Positions 1 to 7,357 of a stretch of DNA of 17,086 nucleotides are shown here, in pieces. The stretch is from Parcubacteria group bacterium Gr01-1014_56. GTDB lineage: Bacteria > Patescibacteriota > Minisyncoccia > Phycocordibacterales > SBAW01. A program made the position numbers and the translations under genes. Where the stretch lies: NCBI GenBank assembly GCA_007375995.1, contig VMFK01000009.1, positions 1 to 17,086 on the forward strand. Direction: 5' to 3'. Under the pieces are notes generated by a model. It did not search any database. It was not told where the DNA came from and saw only the letters and a list, made by a program, of their open reading frames with translations. Every line of letters starts with the position of its first letter. Positions within the stretch are counted from its first letter, which is position 1.

Positions 1-358
1 TGAGGGGGCCGAAGTAGCCGGTTGCCGAGTCGGCAGCCAGGAGGCCTTGCAAGATTAGGTGCTGCTGCAACTGCAGCACATCAGGCCCTCTCACCCCTAC
101 GTAGAGGGTGCGTTCAATGACGGGCAGGTCTGTAGCTACTGGTGTGGGAGGAGGAGTTGCCGGTGCTCCTCCATGCAAGATATTGTTGACGTCTGCTATG
201 ACTGCCGTATCAACGTTGAACGCCGTGAGGAGACCGAGGACTGACTGGATCTGGGGTTCGGTGAGGGCTGCTTTAGCTTGTGGCGCAAAAAGAAATACCG
301 CACACAAAGTAACAAGTGCTACCTTAAAGAAAAAGCGTGCACATAGTGAATACTTCAC
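1..358 (-). CDS. Secreted peptidoglycan-binding-domain protein (3' part outside window)
   Basis: The reading frame is open from a GTG at 358 to the window edge (119 codons seen, no stop). The N-terminus is a clear signal peptide: a basic start (VKYSLCARFFFK), a hydrophobic core (VALVTLCAVFLF) and an AxA-like cleavage site (APQAKA). Next come a short helical stretch with LTEPQIQSVLGLLTAF, a Pro/Ala/Thr linker (APATPPPTPV) and the start of a PG_binding_1-type helical repeat: LYVGVRGPDVLQLQQHL, then LQGLLAADSATGYFGPL. The pattern G-x-D-V-x-x-L-Q-x-x-L followed by TGYFGP is typical of peptidoglycan-binding domains in exported hydrolases and surface proteins. The start was chosen because no stronger start gives a proper signal peptide; there is no Shine-Dalgarno. 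The product probably acts outside the membrane on or near murein. Any catalytic domain would lie beyond the window. Confidence 0.8.
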   Translation of the reverse strand, partial: MKYSLCARFFFKVALVTLCAVFLFAPQAKAALTEPQIQSVLGLLTAFNVDTAVIADVNNILHGGAPATPPPTPVATDLPVIERTLYVGVRGPDVLQLQQHLILQGLLAADSATGYFGPL

Positions 359-385
359 AGTAGGTATGAGAATAATTGCATTAAA

Positions 386-394
386 ACTATACCA
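386..394 (-). promoter_or_regulatory. Extended -10 promoter of the peptidoglycan-binding gene
   Basis: The minus strand reads TGGTATAGT (394 to 386), an extended -10 with 5 of 6 matches to TATAAT. No convincing -35 is seen at 16-18 bp. The predicted transcript start near 379 would give a leader of about 21 nt before the GTG at 358. The same TGGTATA core precedes three other minus-strand genes here. The rest of 359-483 holds no gene that I can see and no clear terminator for the upstream gene. Confidence 0.45.
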
Positions 395-483
395 ACCCAA
401 GGCAGGCCGTACCTTATAAGTGAACTACATTTTTCATTAGGTACAAAGCAAAGTTATGCACTTACCATATGCTTTATGTATGC

Positions 484-3177
484 CTACAGTTTGAGGTAGG
501 TCTGTACTGCCCACCCGTCTACTCCAGTATCGAAGTCAATTTGCCACCAGTTTTTGTTATCGTATACAGCCGGCCCTCCAATAATTGTTCCCTGGGCACC
601 TAAGAGCTGAGTGCCTAGCACAGTGCCTTTTGGGGCGCTTGCGCGAATATTAAGATTTGCTGTGGTGCTAATCCTTGCTCCAATGCCAAACACCGCCGGA
701 GGCGCGGTTACACCAACAACAACTGACTGAGTGGCGCTCCCGCCCGCACCGCTACACATAAGTGTATACGTAGTAGTTGCCGATGGCGTAACACTTTGAG
801 AACCCGATACTGCTTTTGCTCCACTCCAACCACCCGAGGCGGTGCAGTCGGTTGTGTCAGTTGAGCTCCACGTAAGCGTCGAGGATTGCCCTGACACCAC
901 AGAGAGTGGATTTGCAGAAAACGTAACGGTCGGGGTGGGTGGGACGTCGCTGACACTCACTGTTGCCGACCCTGACGCAGAACCGTTTGCATTGGTACAC
1001 ACGATCATGTATGTGGTGGTGACAAGCGGCGTTACATTTTGAGTGCCAGCTGTTGGTTGCACACCGCTCCAACCGCCTGAGGCAGAACAATTAGTTGCGT
1101 TTGCAGAGGACCAGGTGAGTGTCGAGGAACTTCCCGTAATAATAAAGGTTGGCGAAGCAGAAATTGAGACAGCGGGGAGAAGGGCGACCGCAACAGCTAC
1201 TTGTTCTGTCACTACTCCTCCTGCGCTCGTACAAGTGAGTGTGTAGGTGGTGTTTTGTGTAGGTGCGACACTCTCGCTGCCCGAAAGAGCACGTGTGCCA
1301 TTCCATCCGCCTGAAGCCGTACAGGAGGTTGCATTGGTTGAGGTCCAAGTGAGTGTTGAAGACTGTCCTTCAACTATTGCGCCCGGAGTTGCAGACATCG
1401 TGAGCGTTGGCAGGGGGGCAATCGTGACATTGGCTTGTGCAGATACACTGCCGTAGGGCCCGCCACAAGAGAGTATATATGTTGCATCTTGTGTTGGAGT
1501 GACACTCTCGCTTCCAGAGGTTGAGCGTGCGCCACTCCAGCTACCTGATGCAGTGCATGTGTCTACACTCCCTGCATTCCATGAGAGTGTTGCAGACCCA
1601 CTGTCTGGGATTGCAGTAGGACTGGCTGAAATCGAAATTGTCGGAACCGGATTTGTCAGTAAATCGTACGTGATTTCCGCCATGGCAATCCCCGACTCCC
1701 CCGAAATGGCGTAGTAGAGATACGTTTTGCCATTCTCTTCAAATACGTACGGGTCTCTGAGTTGGTTGACACCGACAGCACCGCCTTTGTACGAAGGCGT
1801 AACAGGATAGTTTACGCCCTCGAAAGCGGTAGTAGGCCGCAGAACTTCGATTGGCGAAGAGAGCTCCCACATAGATGGATCGTTGTTCAACTGAATAGTC
1901 GAGAGCCAGATGCGCTCCGGAGCGTCTCCGATTTTTGTATAAAAGACCATAAGCACGTCACCCTTAAGAAGCACGGCCATGTGGCGAACACTGCCCTGCG
2001 CAGTAAACGTTTTAATCAAGTTAAAACGCGCGATGCCGTCGAGCGATGCCCCGAGGTCTGCAGGAGCTGTGCTCCATCCTTTTTGGAGGCCGAAGTATTG
2101 CCCCGCCCACTGAAATACGCGCAGGTAATATTTTGCGATGTTCTCCGTACTCGTTAAAGTAAAGTTGATTCCGTCGGTGGACTCCGAGACTCCGCTCCAC
2201 TGCTCAACAGAGCCGGGGTATCTGTCCGTCGAGAAATACATACGGATTTTTTGCTCCCCGTCGCGGACAAATACATCAGGAGAGGAAATAGTGTCAGAGA
2301 ACGGCGCGACTTGTGTGTCTTTGAGTGTTCCTGGTGCGTAGTTGGTCCACGGGCCAGCGGGTGAGTTGGCGTAGGCAAGACGAATATAGGTACCGTTGTG
2401 TGAAGCGAAGTACATGTAGTATTGGCCGAGGGGGCTCGGGAGCCACGTGGGCACCTTGATGACCGAGGGCATCGTGATATTGGGGCCGATGCCTGGGTGA
2501 GTGGTGGGAGAGATAAGTGGATTGTTAAGGGAGCGAGTGACTGAGCACAAGCGCACGTGCTCAGTTGAAGGGCCGCTTATACAATTAGTGGTGCCTCCCA
2601 GAGTTCCCATCGCCACTGAAATTGACTGCGAGACGGTGCCGTACGGGCCCACACAGGTGAGCGTGTAGGTTGTATCAACGGTCGGCGAAACAACTTCAAA
2701 ACTGCGCAGAGCCTTGCCGCCGCTCCAGCCGCCCGAGGCAGTGCAGGTATCCGCATCTGATGAGGACCAAGTGAGCGAGGTAGATTGCCCGGGTGCAAGA
2801 AACGTTGGGTCCGCACCAAGCGACAGTGTCGGCGCAACTGGAAGGCGAGGTGCGCTTGTAGCTACAAAATATGATTGCGTGCTCCACCCGTCTACCCCAG
2901 TGTCGTAATTTATCTGCCACCAGGTCCCCCCGTCCTGGACGCTCGGTCCTCCTATAACGACGCCAAGCGCTCCGGGAGGTTGTGTACCGAGAATAGGGCC
3001 TTTGGGAGGGAACTCTCGAATACTATGTGTTGCGGTTACTTCTACCCGGTCGCCCAAGGCAAACGTAGCGGCTTGCGAAAACTGTGCAATATAGGCTGTG
3101 GTACCAAAGGCAAATAAAAAAACTGCGAACGCAGCAAGGAAATGTCTAAATGGAATATCCTGAAGTGATGAATGCAT
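484..3177 (-). CDS. Large secreted SH3/Ig/five-bladed-propeller surface protein
   Basis: The 897-residue exported protein has a signal peptide or anchor at residues 11-36 (hydrophobic core AAFAVFLFAFGTTAYIA). An SH3-like domain (40-105) ends in WWQINYDTGVDGW. An Ig-like domain (116-190) follows, then a region (about 205-505) resembling five-bladed propellers of GH43-type glycosidases: repeated blades such as YYMYFASHNGTYIRLAYA and MYFSTDRYPGS, and a closing RDPYVFEENGKTYLYY. Four more Ig-like domains (513-587, 590-665, 669-742, 749-824) share SxTLTWSSxxATxCTASGGW and a second Cys (TYTLxC), so each can form one disulfide. A second SH3 domain (830-897) closes the protein with WWQIDFDTGVDGW. The expected location is the cell surface, with binding or cleavage of glycans as an inference; the catalytic acids cannot be assigned with certainty. 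It has its own promoter upstream and no Shine-Dalgarno. Confidence 0.88.
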   Translation of the reverse strand: MHSSLQDIPFRHFLAAFAVFLFAFGTTAYIAQFSQAATFALGDRVEVTATHSIREFPPKGPILGTQPPGALGVVIGGPSVQDGGTWWQINYDTGVDGWSTQSYFVATSAPRLPVAPTLSLGADPTFLAPGQSTSLTWSSSDADTCTASGGWSGGKALRSFEVVSPTVDTTYTLTCVGPYGTVSQSISVAMGTLGGTTNCISGPSTEHVRLCSVTRSLNNPLISPTTHPGIGPNITMPSVIKVPTWLPSPLGQYYMYFASHNGTYIRLAYANSPAGPWTNYAPGTLKDTQVAPFSDTISSPDVFVRDGEQKIRMYFSTDRYPGSVEQWSGVSESTDGINFTLTSTENIAKYYLRVFQWAGQYFGLQKGWSTAPADLGASLDGIARFNLIKTFTAQGSVRHMAVLLKGDVLMVFYTKIGDAPERIWLSTIQLNNDPSMWELSSPIEVLRPTTAFEGVNYPVTPSYKGGAVGVNQLRDPYVFEENGKTYLYYAISGESGIAMAEITYDLLTNPVPTISISASPTAIPDSGSATLSWNAGSVDTCTASGSWSGARSTSGSESVTPTQDATYILSCGGPYGSVSAQANVTIAPLPTLTMSATPGAIVEGQSSTLTWTSTNATSCTASGGWNGTRALSGSESVAPTQNTTYTLTCTSAGGVVTEQVAVAVALLPAVSISASPTFIITGSSSTLTWSSANATNCSASGGWSGVQPTAGTQNVTPLVTTTYMIVCTNANGSASGSATVSVSDVPPTPTVTFSANPLSVVSGQSSTLTWSSTDTTDCTASGGWSGAKAVSGSQSVTPSATTTYTLMCSGAGGSATQSVVVGVTAPPAVFGIGARISTTANLNIRASAPKGTVLGTQLLGAQGTIIGGPAVYDNKNWWQIDFDTGVDGWAVQTYLKL

Positions 3178-3243
3178 GATGCTACATTATGAAATACTGA
3201 TAATTATTTTTGCTTAGTCACAAAGTACAAAAAACCGATTGCC

Positions 3244-3263
3244 CGCCCTAGTATACCAGGGCG
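3244..3263. promoter_or_regulatory. Palindrome over the -10 box, candidate operator
   Basis: Twenty bases are symmetrical except for one pair: arms CGCCCT and AGGGCG around a centre built on GTATAC. The palindrome covers the whole predicted minus-strand -10 element of the 897-residue surface protein gene. That placement suits a repressor site, although it could also be a small hairpin. The rest of 3178-3341 holds only promoter signals. Confidence 0.4.
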
Positions 3264-3279
3264 AAAGTAAGTAGGGCAA
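3250..3279 (-). promoter_or_regulatory. Promoter of the 897-residue surface protein gene
   Basis: On the minus strand a -35 TTGCCC (3279-3274) lies 18 bp from an extended -10, TGG followed by TATACT (3258-3250). The predicted start is near 3243, giving a leader of about 65 nt. A second -10-like CATAAT (3191-3186) would give an almost leaderless transcript starting near 3179, so the true start is undecided. Confidence 0.5.
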
Positions 3280-3328
3280 CACGCACTGTTGAATAGTATT
3301 GGTTAGGGACAAAAACCGAAACGTACTG

Positions 3329-3341
3329 TAATATAAAAATC
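3329..3341 (+). promoter_or_regulatory. -10 element for a leaderless thrS transcript
   Basis: TAATAT (3329-3334), or AATATA one base later, sits 7-8 bases before the ATG of thrS, so transcription would begin at or one base before the start codon. There is no Shine-Dalgarno, and no good -35 at the usual distance. The positional fit supports leaderless translation but is not proof. Confidence 0.4.
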
Positions 3342-4568
3342 ATGGAAGAGCGCGACCATAAAAAGATCGGCCCTGAGTTGGAGCTTTTTTATATTGACCA
3401 AACAGTTGGCAAAGGTCTCCCGATGTTCCTACCTAAGGGTACTATCATCAAACGCGAGCTCGAGCGATTTGTTATCGAAGAGGAGACCAAACGCGGGTAT
3501 CTCCATGTCTCTACTCCCGACATCGCCCGCCTTGAGCTCTACAAAAAATCTGGCCACTATCCACACTATAAAGACTCGATGTATGCGCCGATCACGATCG
3601 ACGAAGATGAGTTTATGCTCCGGCCTATGACCTGCCCGCACCATTTTCAAATGTTCCTCTCAAAACCGCACTCCTACCGCGAGAGCCCTATGCGTATCGC
3701 AGAGTTAGCTCAGCTGTATCGTTACGAACAGTCGGGCGAGCTCATGGGTCTGATCCGCACGCGAAATTTCTGTCTCGCTGACGCCCATATTATCTGCAGC
3801 TCTGAAGAACAAGCTGCGGAGGAAATCACCGGCGCGCTCGATCTTATCGAATATGCCAACGGAGTCTTGGGGCTTAAGCTGGGTCAAGATTATCGCTACC
3901 GTCTCTCGCTTGGTGACCCTGCAAACACCGAAAAATATTACAAGAACGACGCCGCATGGGAAAAAGGTGAGTCTCTTCTGCGCGAACTCATGCAGAAGCG
4001 CGGTTCAGAGTTTGAAGAAGCAAAAGATGAAGCTGCATTCTACGGCCCCAAGATTGACGTGCAAATGAAAAACGTAAATGGCAAAGAAGACACGGCCTTT
4101 ACTGTGCAGTACGACTTTTGTATGCCGGAGCGTTTTGACCTCACTTATATTGCTGAGGACGGCAAGCCTAGGCGTGCCTTCGTAGTACATCGTTCTTCAA
4201 TCGGCTCTATCGGACGTACAATGGCATTCCTAATTGAAAAATATGCAGGGGCCTTCCCCACCTGGCTTAGCCCTGTGCAAGCACGTGTGCTCCCTATCGC
4301 TGATGCACACAAAGGGTTTGCTGAGGAAGTGCTTAAGCAATTAAAAGAAGCAGGTATCCGCGCCGAGATTGATGAGAGTAATGAGACGCTCGGCAAAAAA
4401 ATACGTGAAGCAAAAACACAAAAAATCCCCTACACTCTGGTGATCGGCGACCAAGAAGTCTCTTCAAATACTGCGACACTCGAGAGCCGCGATAAAGGTA
4501 AACTCGGTGCAATAGGCGTAGAAGAAATCATCTCAAGACTCACGAAAGAAATAAAAAACAGGACTTAA
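3342..4568 (+). CDS. thrS: Threonyl-tRNA synthetase, short form without TGS and editing domains
   Basis: The enzyme charges tRNA-Thr with threonine in the cytoplasm. At 408 residues it starts where the class II catalytic core of full-length ThrRS (about 640 residues) begins: MEERDHKKIGPELELF matches the RDHRKIG region. Motif 1 lies around RELERF (38-43), motif 2 spans RYEQSGELMGLIRTRNF (127-143), and motif 3 contains VVHRSSIGSIGR (281-292). The three zinc ligands are present as Cys98 (MTCPHH), His149 (ADAH) and His283. The anticodon-binding domain fills about 313-408. The TGS domain and the Ser-editing domain are absent. This is not a start error: the frame upstream closes at 3294-3296 with no usable start in between. 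Where Escherichia coli has FTQDDAH, this protein has FCLADAH. A tRNA-Thr gene lies elsewhere in the window. Confidence 0.95.
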   Translation: MEERDHKKIGPELELFYIDQTVGKGLPMFLPKGTIIKRELERFVIEEETKRGYLHVSTPDIARLELYKKSGHYPHYKDSMYAPITIDEDEFMLRPMTCPHHFQMFLSKPHSYRESPMRIAELAQLYRYEQSGELMGLIRTRNFCLADAHIICSSEEQAAEEITGALDLIEYANGVLGLKLGQDYRYRLSLGDPANTEKYYKNDAAWEKGESLLRELMQKRGSEFEEAKDEAAFYGPKIDVQMKNVNGKEDTAFTVQYDFCMPERFDLTYIAEDGKPRRAFVVHRSSIGSIGRTMAFLIEKYAGAFPTWLSPVQARVLPIADAHKGFAEEVLKQLKEAGIRAEIDESNETLGKKIREAKTQKIPYTLVIGDQEVSSNTATLESRDKGKLGAIGVEEIISRLTKEIKNRT

Positions 4569-4620
4569 TCTTTTACCTTAATATCTGCGACCGTTACACA
4601 CAAGGTAAATGCTTATAAAC

Positions 4621-4657
4621 AAAAAATCCCCTTCTCAAAAAGAGTCGGGGATTTTTT
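4621..4657. terminator. Bidirectional terminator between thrS and the surface-protein gene
   Basis: The stem AAAAAATCCCC (4621-4631) pairs with GGGGATTTTTT (4647-4657), with a small inner CTC/GAG helix in the loop. A-tract and T-tract flank the GC core, so it can terminate both thrS on the plus strand and the convergent gene ending at 4705 on the minus strand. Confidence 0.85.
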
Positions 4658-4704
4658 GCTGTTTTGGAGCGTGACCTTTCGGCCGCATCCGCTTCTAAAT
4701 TTAA

Positions 4705-5994
4705 TTAACGAGTGCGGTTGATCTGCGAGAGAACAAACGGATCAACAGCGTCGTTTTTTACTGCAGGAGTACTATACGCGCTAGGAGCTTTTGTACTCCC
4801 AACGAGCGCCGCGAGTTGTGTTGCGATAGAAGCGAGCTCACTTTGGGACAAAGCGCCTGCGTTAGTTGCCACAGCCGGAGTTGAGGCAACTGTAGAGCCA
4901 AACAACACACCAGTGTACCAGCGGTAGATACTGAGATGTACACGCTTTATTGCAACGAGATACGCTGCGAAGAGGCACCAGAGAACGAGGAAGCTCCAGT
5001 AGAGCGCCGTGCCAACAGGGCCGAGGTCAAGACCAGTGTATGGAACCGCAGAGAGCGTTACATAGGGAGCCGGGTTTTGATATATCGGCGGCTGTACATA
5101 ATTTTGTACGTTAATAGTCGCCGAGCAGTTGACCGACTGACCGTTTTGTCCGTAGAAGGTCGCGGTGTAGGTGGTCGTGTAGGTCGGATATACCGTACGT
5201 GAGCCAGAAGCACCGACACTGCCGATACCATTGTTGATGAAGCCTGAGCTTGCGTAATTGCTGTACCAGCTAAGTGTGACCGCCTGACCGTAGTTGATAT
5301 AGTTTTGTGAGGCTGTGAGCGTACAGCTCGGGTTCTGGTAGGTCGGATAGTTCGGCTGTTGGTACGGAGGGACGTTCACCGTTACCGTATTGGTATTAGT
5401 GTTGGTGTTCGTATTGGTATTGTTGTTGATAATAACGCAGTTAGGATACGTACCTGTCGTGCCCACGGGGCAAAGCGGTGTCGGGATGACACAGTTAGGG
5501 TACGTGCCAGTTGTACCTGCTGGGCACATCGGAGGAGGACTCGAGACCGTAATGGTCTTCGAGCACGTTCTAGTGCCGCCCTGACCATAAATAGTCAGCA
5601 CATAGGTCTGTGTACTTGCGGGAGTAACATTTGTTGAGCCATTGAGTGACACTGCACCGACCCCAGAGAGGTTAGCGTCTGTGCCGTTGTTTGAGCTCCA
5701 CGAAAGGTGGACGCTCTGGCCACTGACAACCGAGGTGCGGTCAGCACTCAGCGTACACGTTGGCGCAGGATAGTGATAGACCGGAGGAGGAGTGTAAGAA
5801 CCACCACCCCCGCCGCCGCCTCCACCACCCCAGCCTCCGCCTCCACCGCCGCCGCAACAAGTGCCGGTTGAGCCGCTGCTGCCGCCATAACTTCCAGTCA
5901 TTGCGTTGGTATACGAAAATACGCCAAACATAAACACGACCGCAAGGAGTGCAACCATAGCAACCGGAACAAAACTTTTGAGTGTGATATTCAT
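4705..5994 (-). CDS. Ig-domain surface protein with VPYTG-TM-KR sorting-like signal
   Basis: The 429-residue protein has a signal peptide (1-32, core VAMVALLAVVFMFGVF, cleavage near TNA) and a Gly/Cys segment with runs of glycine (48-65). The first Ig-like domain (80-150) is followed by two copies of a 12-residue Cys loop, CPAGTTGTYPNC (157-168) and CPVGTTGTYPNC (175-186). An Asn-Thr alternating stretch (191-203) leads to a second Ig-like domain (224-295). VPYTG (317-321) stands just before a membrane span (about 329-350) ended by KR. This order resembles an LPxTG cell-wall sorting signal, and a sortase is encoded two genes upstream on the same strand. Unlike classical substrates, about 80 residues follow the span, including a helix (SQSELASIATQLAALV). 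The alternative reading is a simple membrane anchor with a cytoplasmic tail. Confidence 0.85.
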   Translation of the reverse strand: MNITLKSFVPVAMVALLAVVFMFGVFSYTNAMTGSYGGSSGSTGTCCGGGGGGGWGGGGGGGGGGSYTPPPVYHYPAPTCTLSADRTSVVSGQSVHLSWSSNNGTDANLSGVGAVSLNGSTNVTPASTQTYVLTIYGQGGTRTCSKTITVSSPPPMCPAGTTGTYPNCVIPTPLCPVGTTGTYPNCVIINNNTNTNTNTNTNTVTVNVPPYQQPNYPTYQNPSCTLTASQNYINYGQAVTLSWYSNYASSGFINNGIGSVGASGSRTVYPTYTTTYTATFYGQNGQSVNCSATINVQNYVQPPIYQNPAPYVTLSAVPYTGLDLGPVGTALYWSFLVLWCLFAAYLVAIKRVHLSIYRWYTGVLFGSTVASTPAVATNAGALSQSELASIATQLAALVGSTKAPSAYSTPAVKNDAVDPFVLSQINRTR

Positions 5995-6014
5995 ACTCTT
6001 TTTAATAATTACTG

Positions 6015-6047
6015 CTTAATAATATCTATTAAGAGGTTCTCTCTAAA
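6015..6047 (-). promoter_or_regulatory. Promoter with AT-rich inverted repeat before the VPYTG gene
   Basis: On the minus strand TTTAGA (6047-6042) lies 17 bp from TATTAT (6024-6019), giving a predicted start near 6012 and an 18-nt leader. The -10 box sits inside a perfect inverted repeat, CTTAATA and TATTAAG with a 5-bp spacer (6015-6033), which could bind a regulator. No good Shine-Dalgarno precedes the ATG at 5994. Confidence 0.4.
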
Positions 6048-6092
6048 ACCCCTTTCTAAACCTCCTTTATATAAAAGAAGCTTAGAAAGGGG
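6042..6092 (-). terminator. Rho-independent terminator of the Cys-rich membrane protein gene
   Basis: A perfect 11-bp stem, CCCCTTTCTAA (6049-6059) with TTAGAAAGGGG (6082-6092), has a 22-nt loop. On the minus strand it is followed directly by TTTTAGAG. It lies 50 bases past the stop codon at 6141 and just ahead of the promoter of the next gene. Confidence 0.7.
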
Positions 6093-6140
6093 TCGGAGCA
6101 AGCAGTGTGAGTGCATACTCCGACCAATTGTTACCCGATG

Positions 6141-7331
6141 TCACCGGAAACCGATAAACTCTTCGGAACCAGTGTTCAGGATGATTCGTCCCTGTGGGTC
6201 GAACTTCGTGGGGTGCACGAGATTCTTGCGCACATGTTTGAACCAGATGGGATGAAGGTCCCAGGCGAAGTTCGGCTTGTCACCGAGACACACCTGCCCT
6301 TGATACCCATAGGCGAAGTTGCAATCGACTCCGATGTAGTTGAAGCCGTCTTGCGGAGTCATTTCGGCATTGATCGGATTTGAGCCGATCTTGCCGCCGT
6401 TAGCCCATGCAGTTAGTTGTGGCAAGGCTTCGCCACCACTGTCGATCTTGACCTTGATCGAGCATCCGCGAACAATCGGGTGAGGCTTGTGGCCGCACCT
6501 GGTCTTGTCAGGACACACGATCTGGAAAGGCTCTTCTTCGACGATCGGTGACTGCCTGACCTTCTTCTCCGCCTTCTTGGCCTTGACGGCCTTTTTTGGT
6601 GGAGGAGGTGTTTTGCAGACCTTATCATTTTCGAGAATTCTTTCGAACTCCTCGATCGTGAAAACGCCTTCAAACTTAAGCGACCGGTTCTTGCCGCAAT
6701 GCACCTCAATGAGGCGCTTTTGGCACGACCAGTTACAAGTCTCCTCCACTATTGGCACGCGAGCGTCAACGTTTGGAGCAGGGGTGTTCAGCGCTGCACA
6801 ATCGGGAAAAACTCCGATCGTACCGTCTGGACAGGCCTCCTTCTTGACGATCGTCAACGTGTCAGTAGTCGACAAGGAGCCAAAATGGCTGTTCCACCAG
6901 GGGCCAAGATATGAACCGCCCGTATACGCCAACAAAAGTAACAGCAGGGCGATTATTATAAACAATGCACCGTTCCTGCTCCTTGCTTCTGCAACAGCAG
7001 CTAGTGGCTGCTGTTGCGGTGCCGCCGGCCTTTGTGCCGGTGGAACAATAAGGACAACTGACTCTGGTTGTTCGGAGCGATTACGCCCCAACAACTTCTC
7101 CAACAGGCTGCGTTTAGCTGGAGCCGGCTGCACCGGTGGCACTGCAGGCTGCGGAGCATTTCTAGCCGCAACAAGTTCGTCCACCGTAGCAGTCAATGAC
7201 TTGACTTGCTCATTACAAAAGCCTAGTTCGGCTTCCGCTTTGGCCGCTCTTTCCGTAGCGGCAAGAGCAATTTGAGTCGGTGTCGGCGGCTTTGTGGCCG
7301 ACGACGCGGTAGTCGATTTTTTGTCGGCCAT
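6141..7331 (-). CDS. Single-pass membrane protein with Cys-rich outer domain
   Basis: I do not recognise a family for this 396-residue protein. Residues 1-60 are Ala/Lys/Glu-rich and helical, probably a short coiled coil (IALAATERAAKAEAELGF). A Pro/Gln linker follows, then one membrane span (121-137, ALFIIIALLLLLLAY). With no signal peptide and a basic segment before the span, the C-terminal 250 residues should face outward. That part has 11 cysteines (167, 178, 199, 203, 212, 239, 273, 279, 290, 337, 348), a Pro-Lys linker (240-260) and a C-terminal domain with aromatic motifs (WANGG, FAYGYQGQVC, FAWDLHPIW). CPDGTIGVFPDC (167-178) is the same loop seen twice in the VPYTG protein. The gene lies between the sortase and the VPYTG gene and probably shares the sortase transcript. 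Confidence 0.82.
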   Translation of the reverse strand: MADKKSTTASSATKPPTPTQIALAATERAAKAEAELGFCNEQVKSLTATVDELVAARNAPQPAVPPVQPAPAKRSLLEKLLGRNRSEQPESVVLIVPPAQRPAAPQQQPLAAVAEARSRNGALFIIIALLLLLLAYTGGSYLGPWWNSHFGSLSTTDTLTIVKKEACPDGTIGVFPDCAALNTPAPNVDARVPIVEETCNWSCQKRLIEVHCGKNRSLKFEGVFTIEEFERILENDKVCKTPPPPKKAVKAKKAEKKVRQSPIVEEEPFQIVCPDKTRCGHKPHPIVRGCSIKVKIDSGGEALPQLTAWANGGKIGSNPINAEMTPQDGFNYIGVDCNFAYGYQGQVCLGDKPNFAWDLHPIWFKHVRKNLVHPTKFDPQGRIILNTGSEEFIGFR

Positions 7332-7357
7332 GATATAGCCTACCTTTCTTCTGGTTT

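Noticed and set aside
445..475. AAAGCA/TGCTTT inverted repeat after the 897-residue gene
   Set aside because: Six AT-rich pairs with a 19-nt loop and no T-tract, too weak to call a terminator.
4572..4609. TTTACCTT/AAGGTAAA inverted repeat after thrS
   Set aside because: AT-rich, 22-nt loop and no T-tract; the stronger terminator follows directly.
5384..5423. Possible phase-variable microsatellite in the Asn-Thr segment
   Set aside because: Codons differ from unit to unit, so the DNA is not an exact repeat prone to slippage.
6487..7275. Long plus-strand open frame opposite the Cys-rich membrane protein gene
   Set aside because: Its translation has no domain logic and mirrors the Pro/Ala-rich gene on the other strand, whose signal, span and cysteine pattern are coherent.
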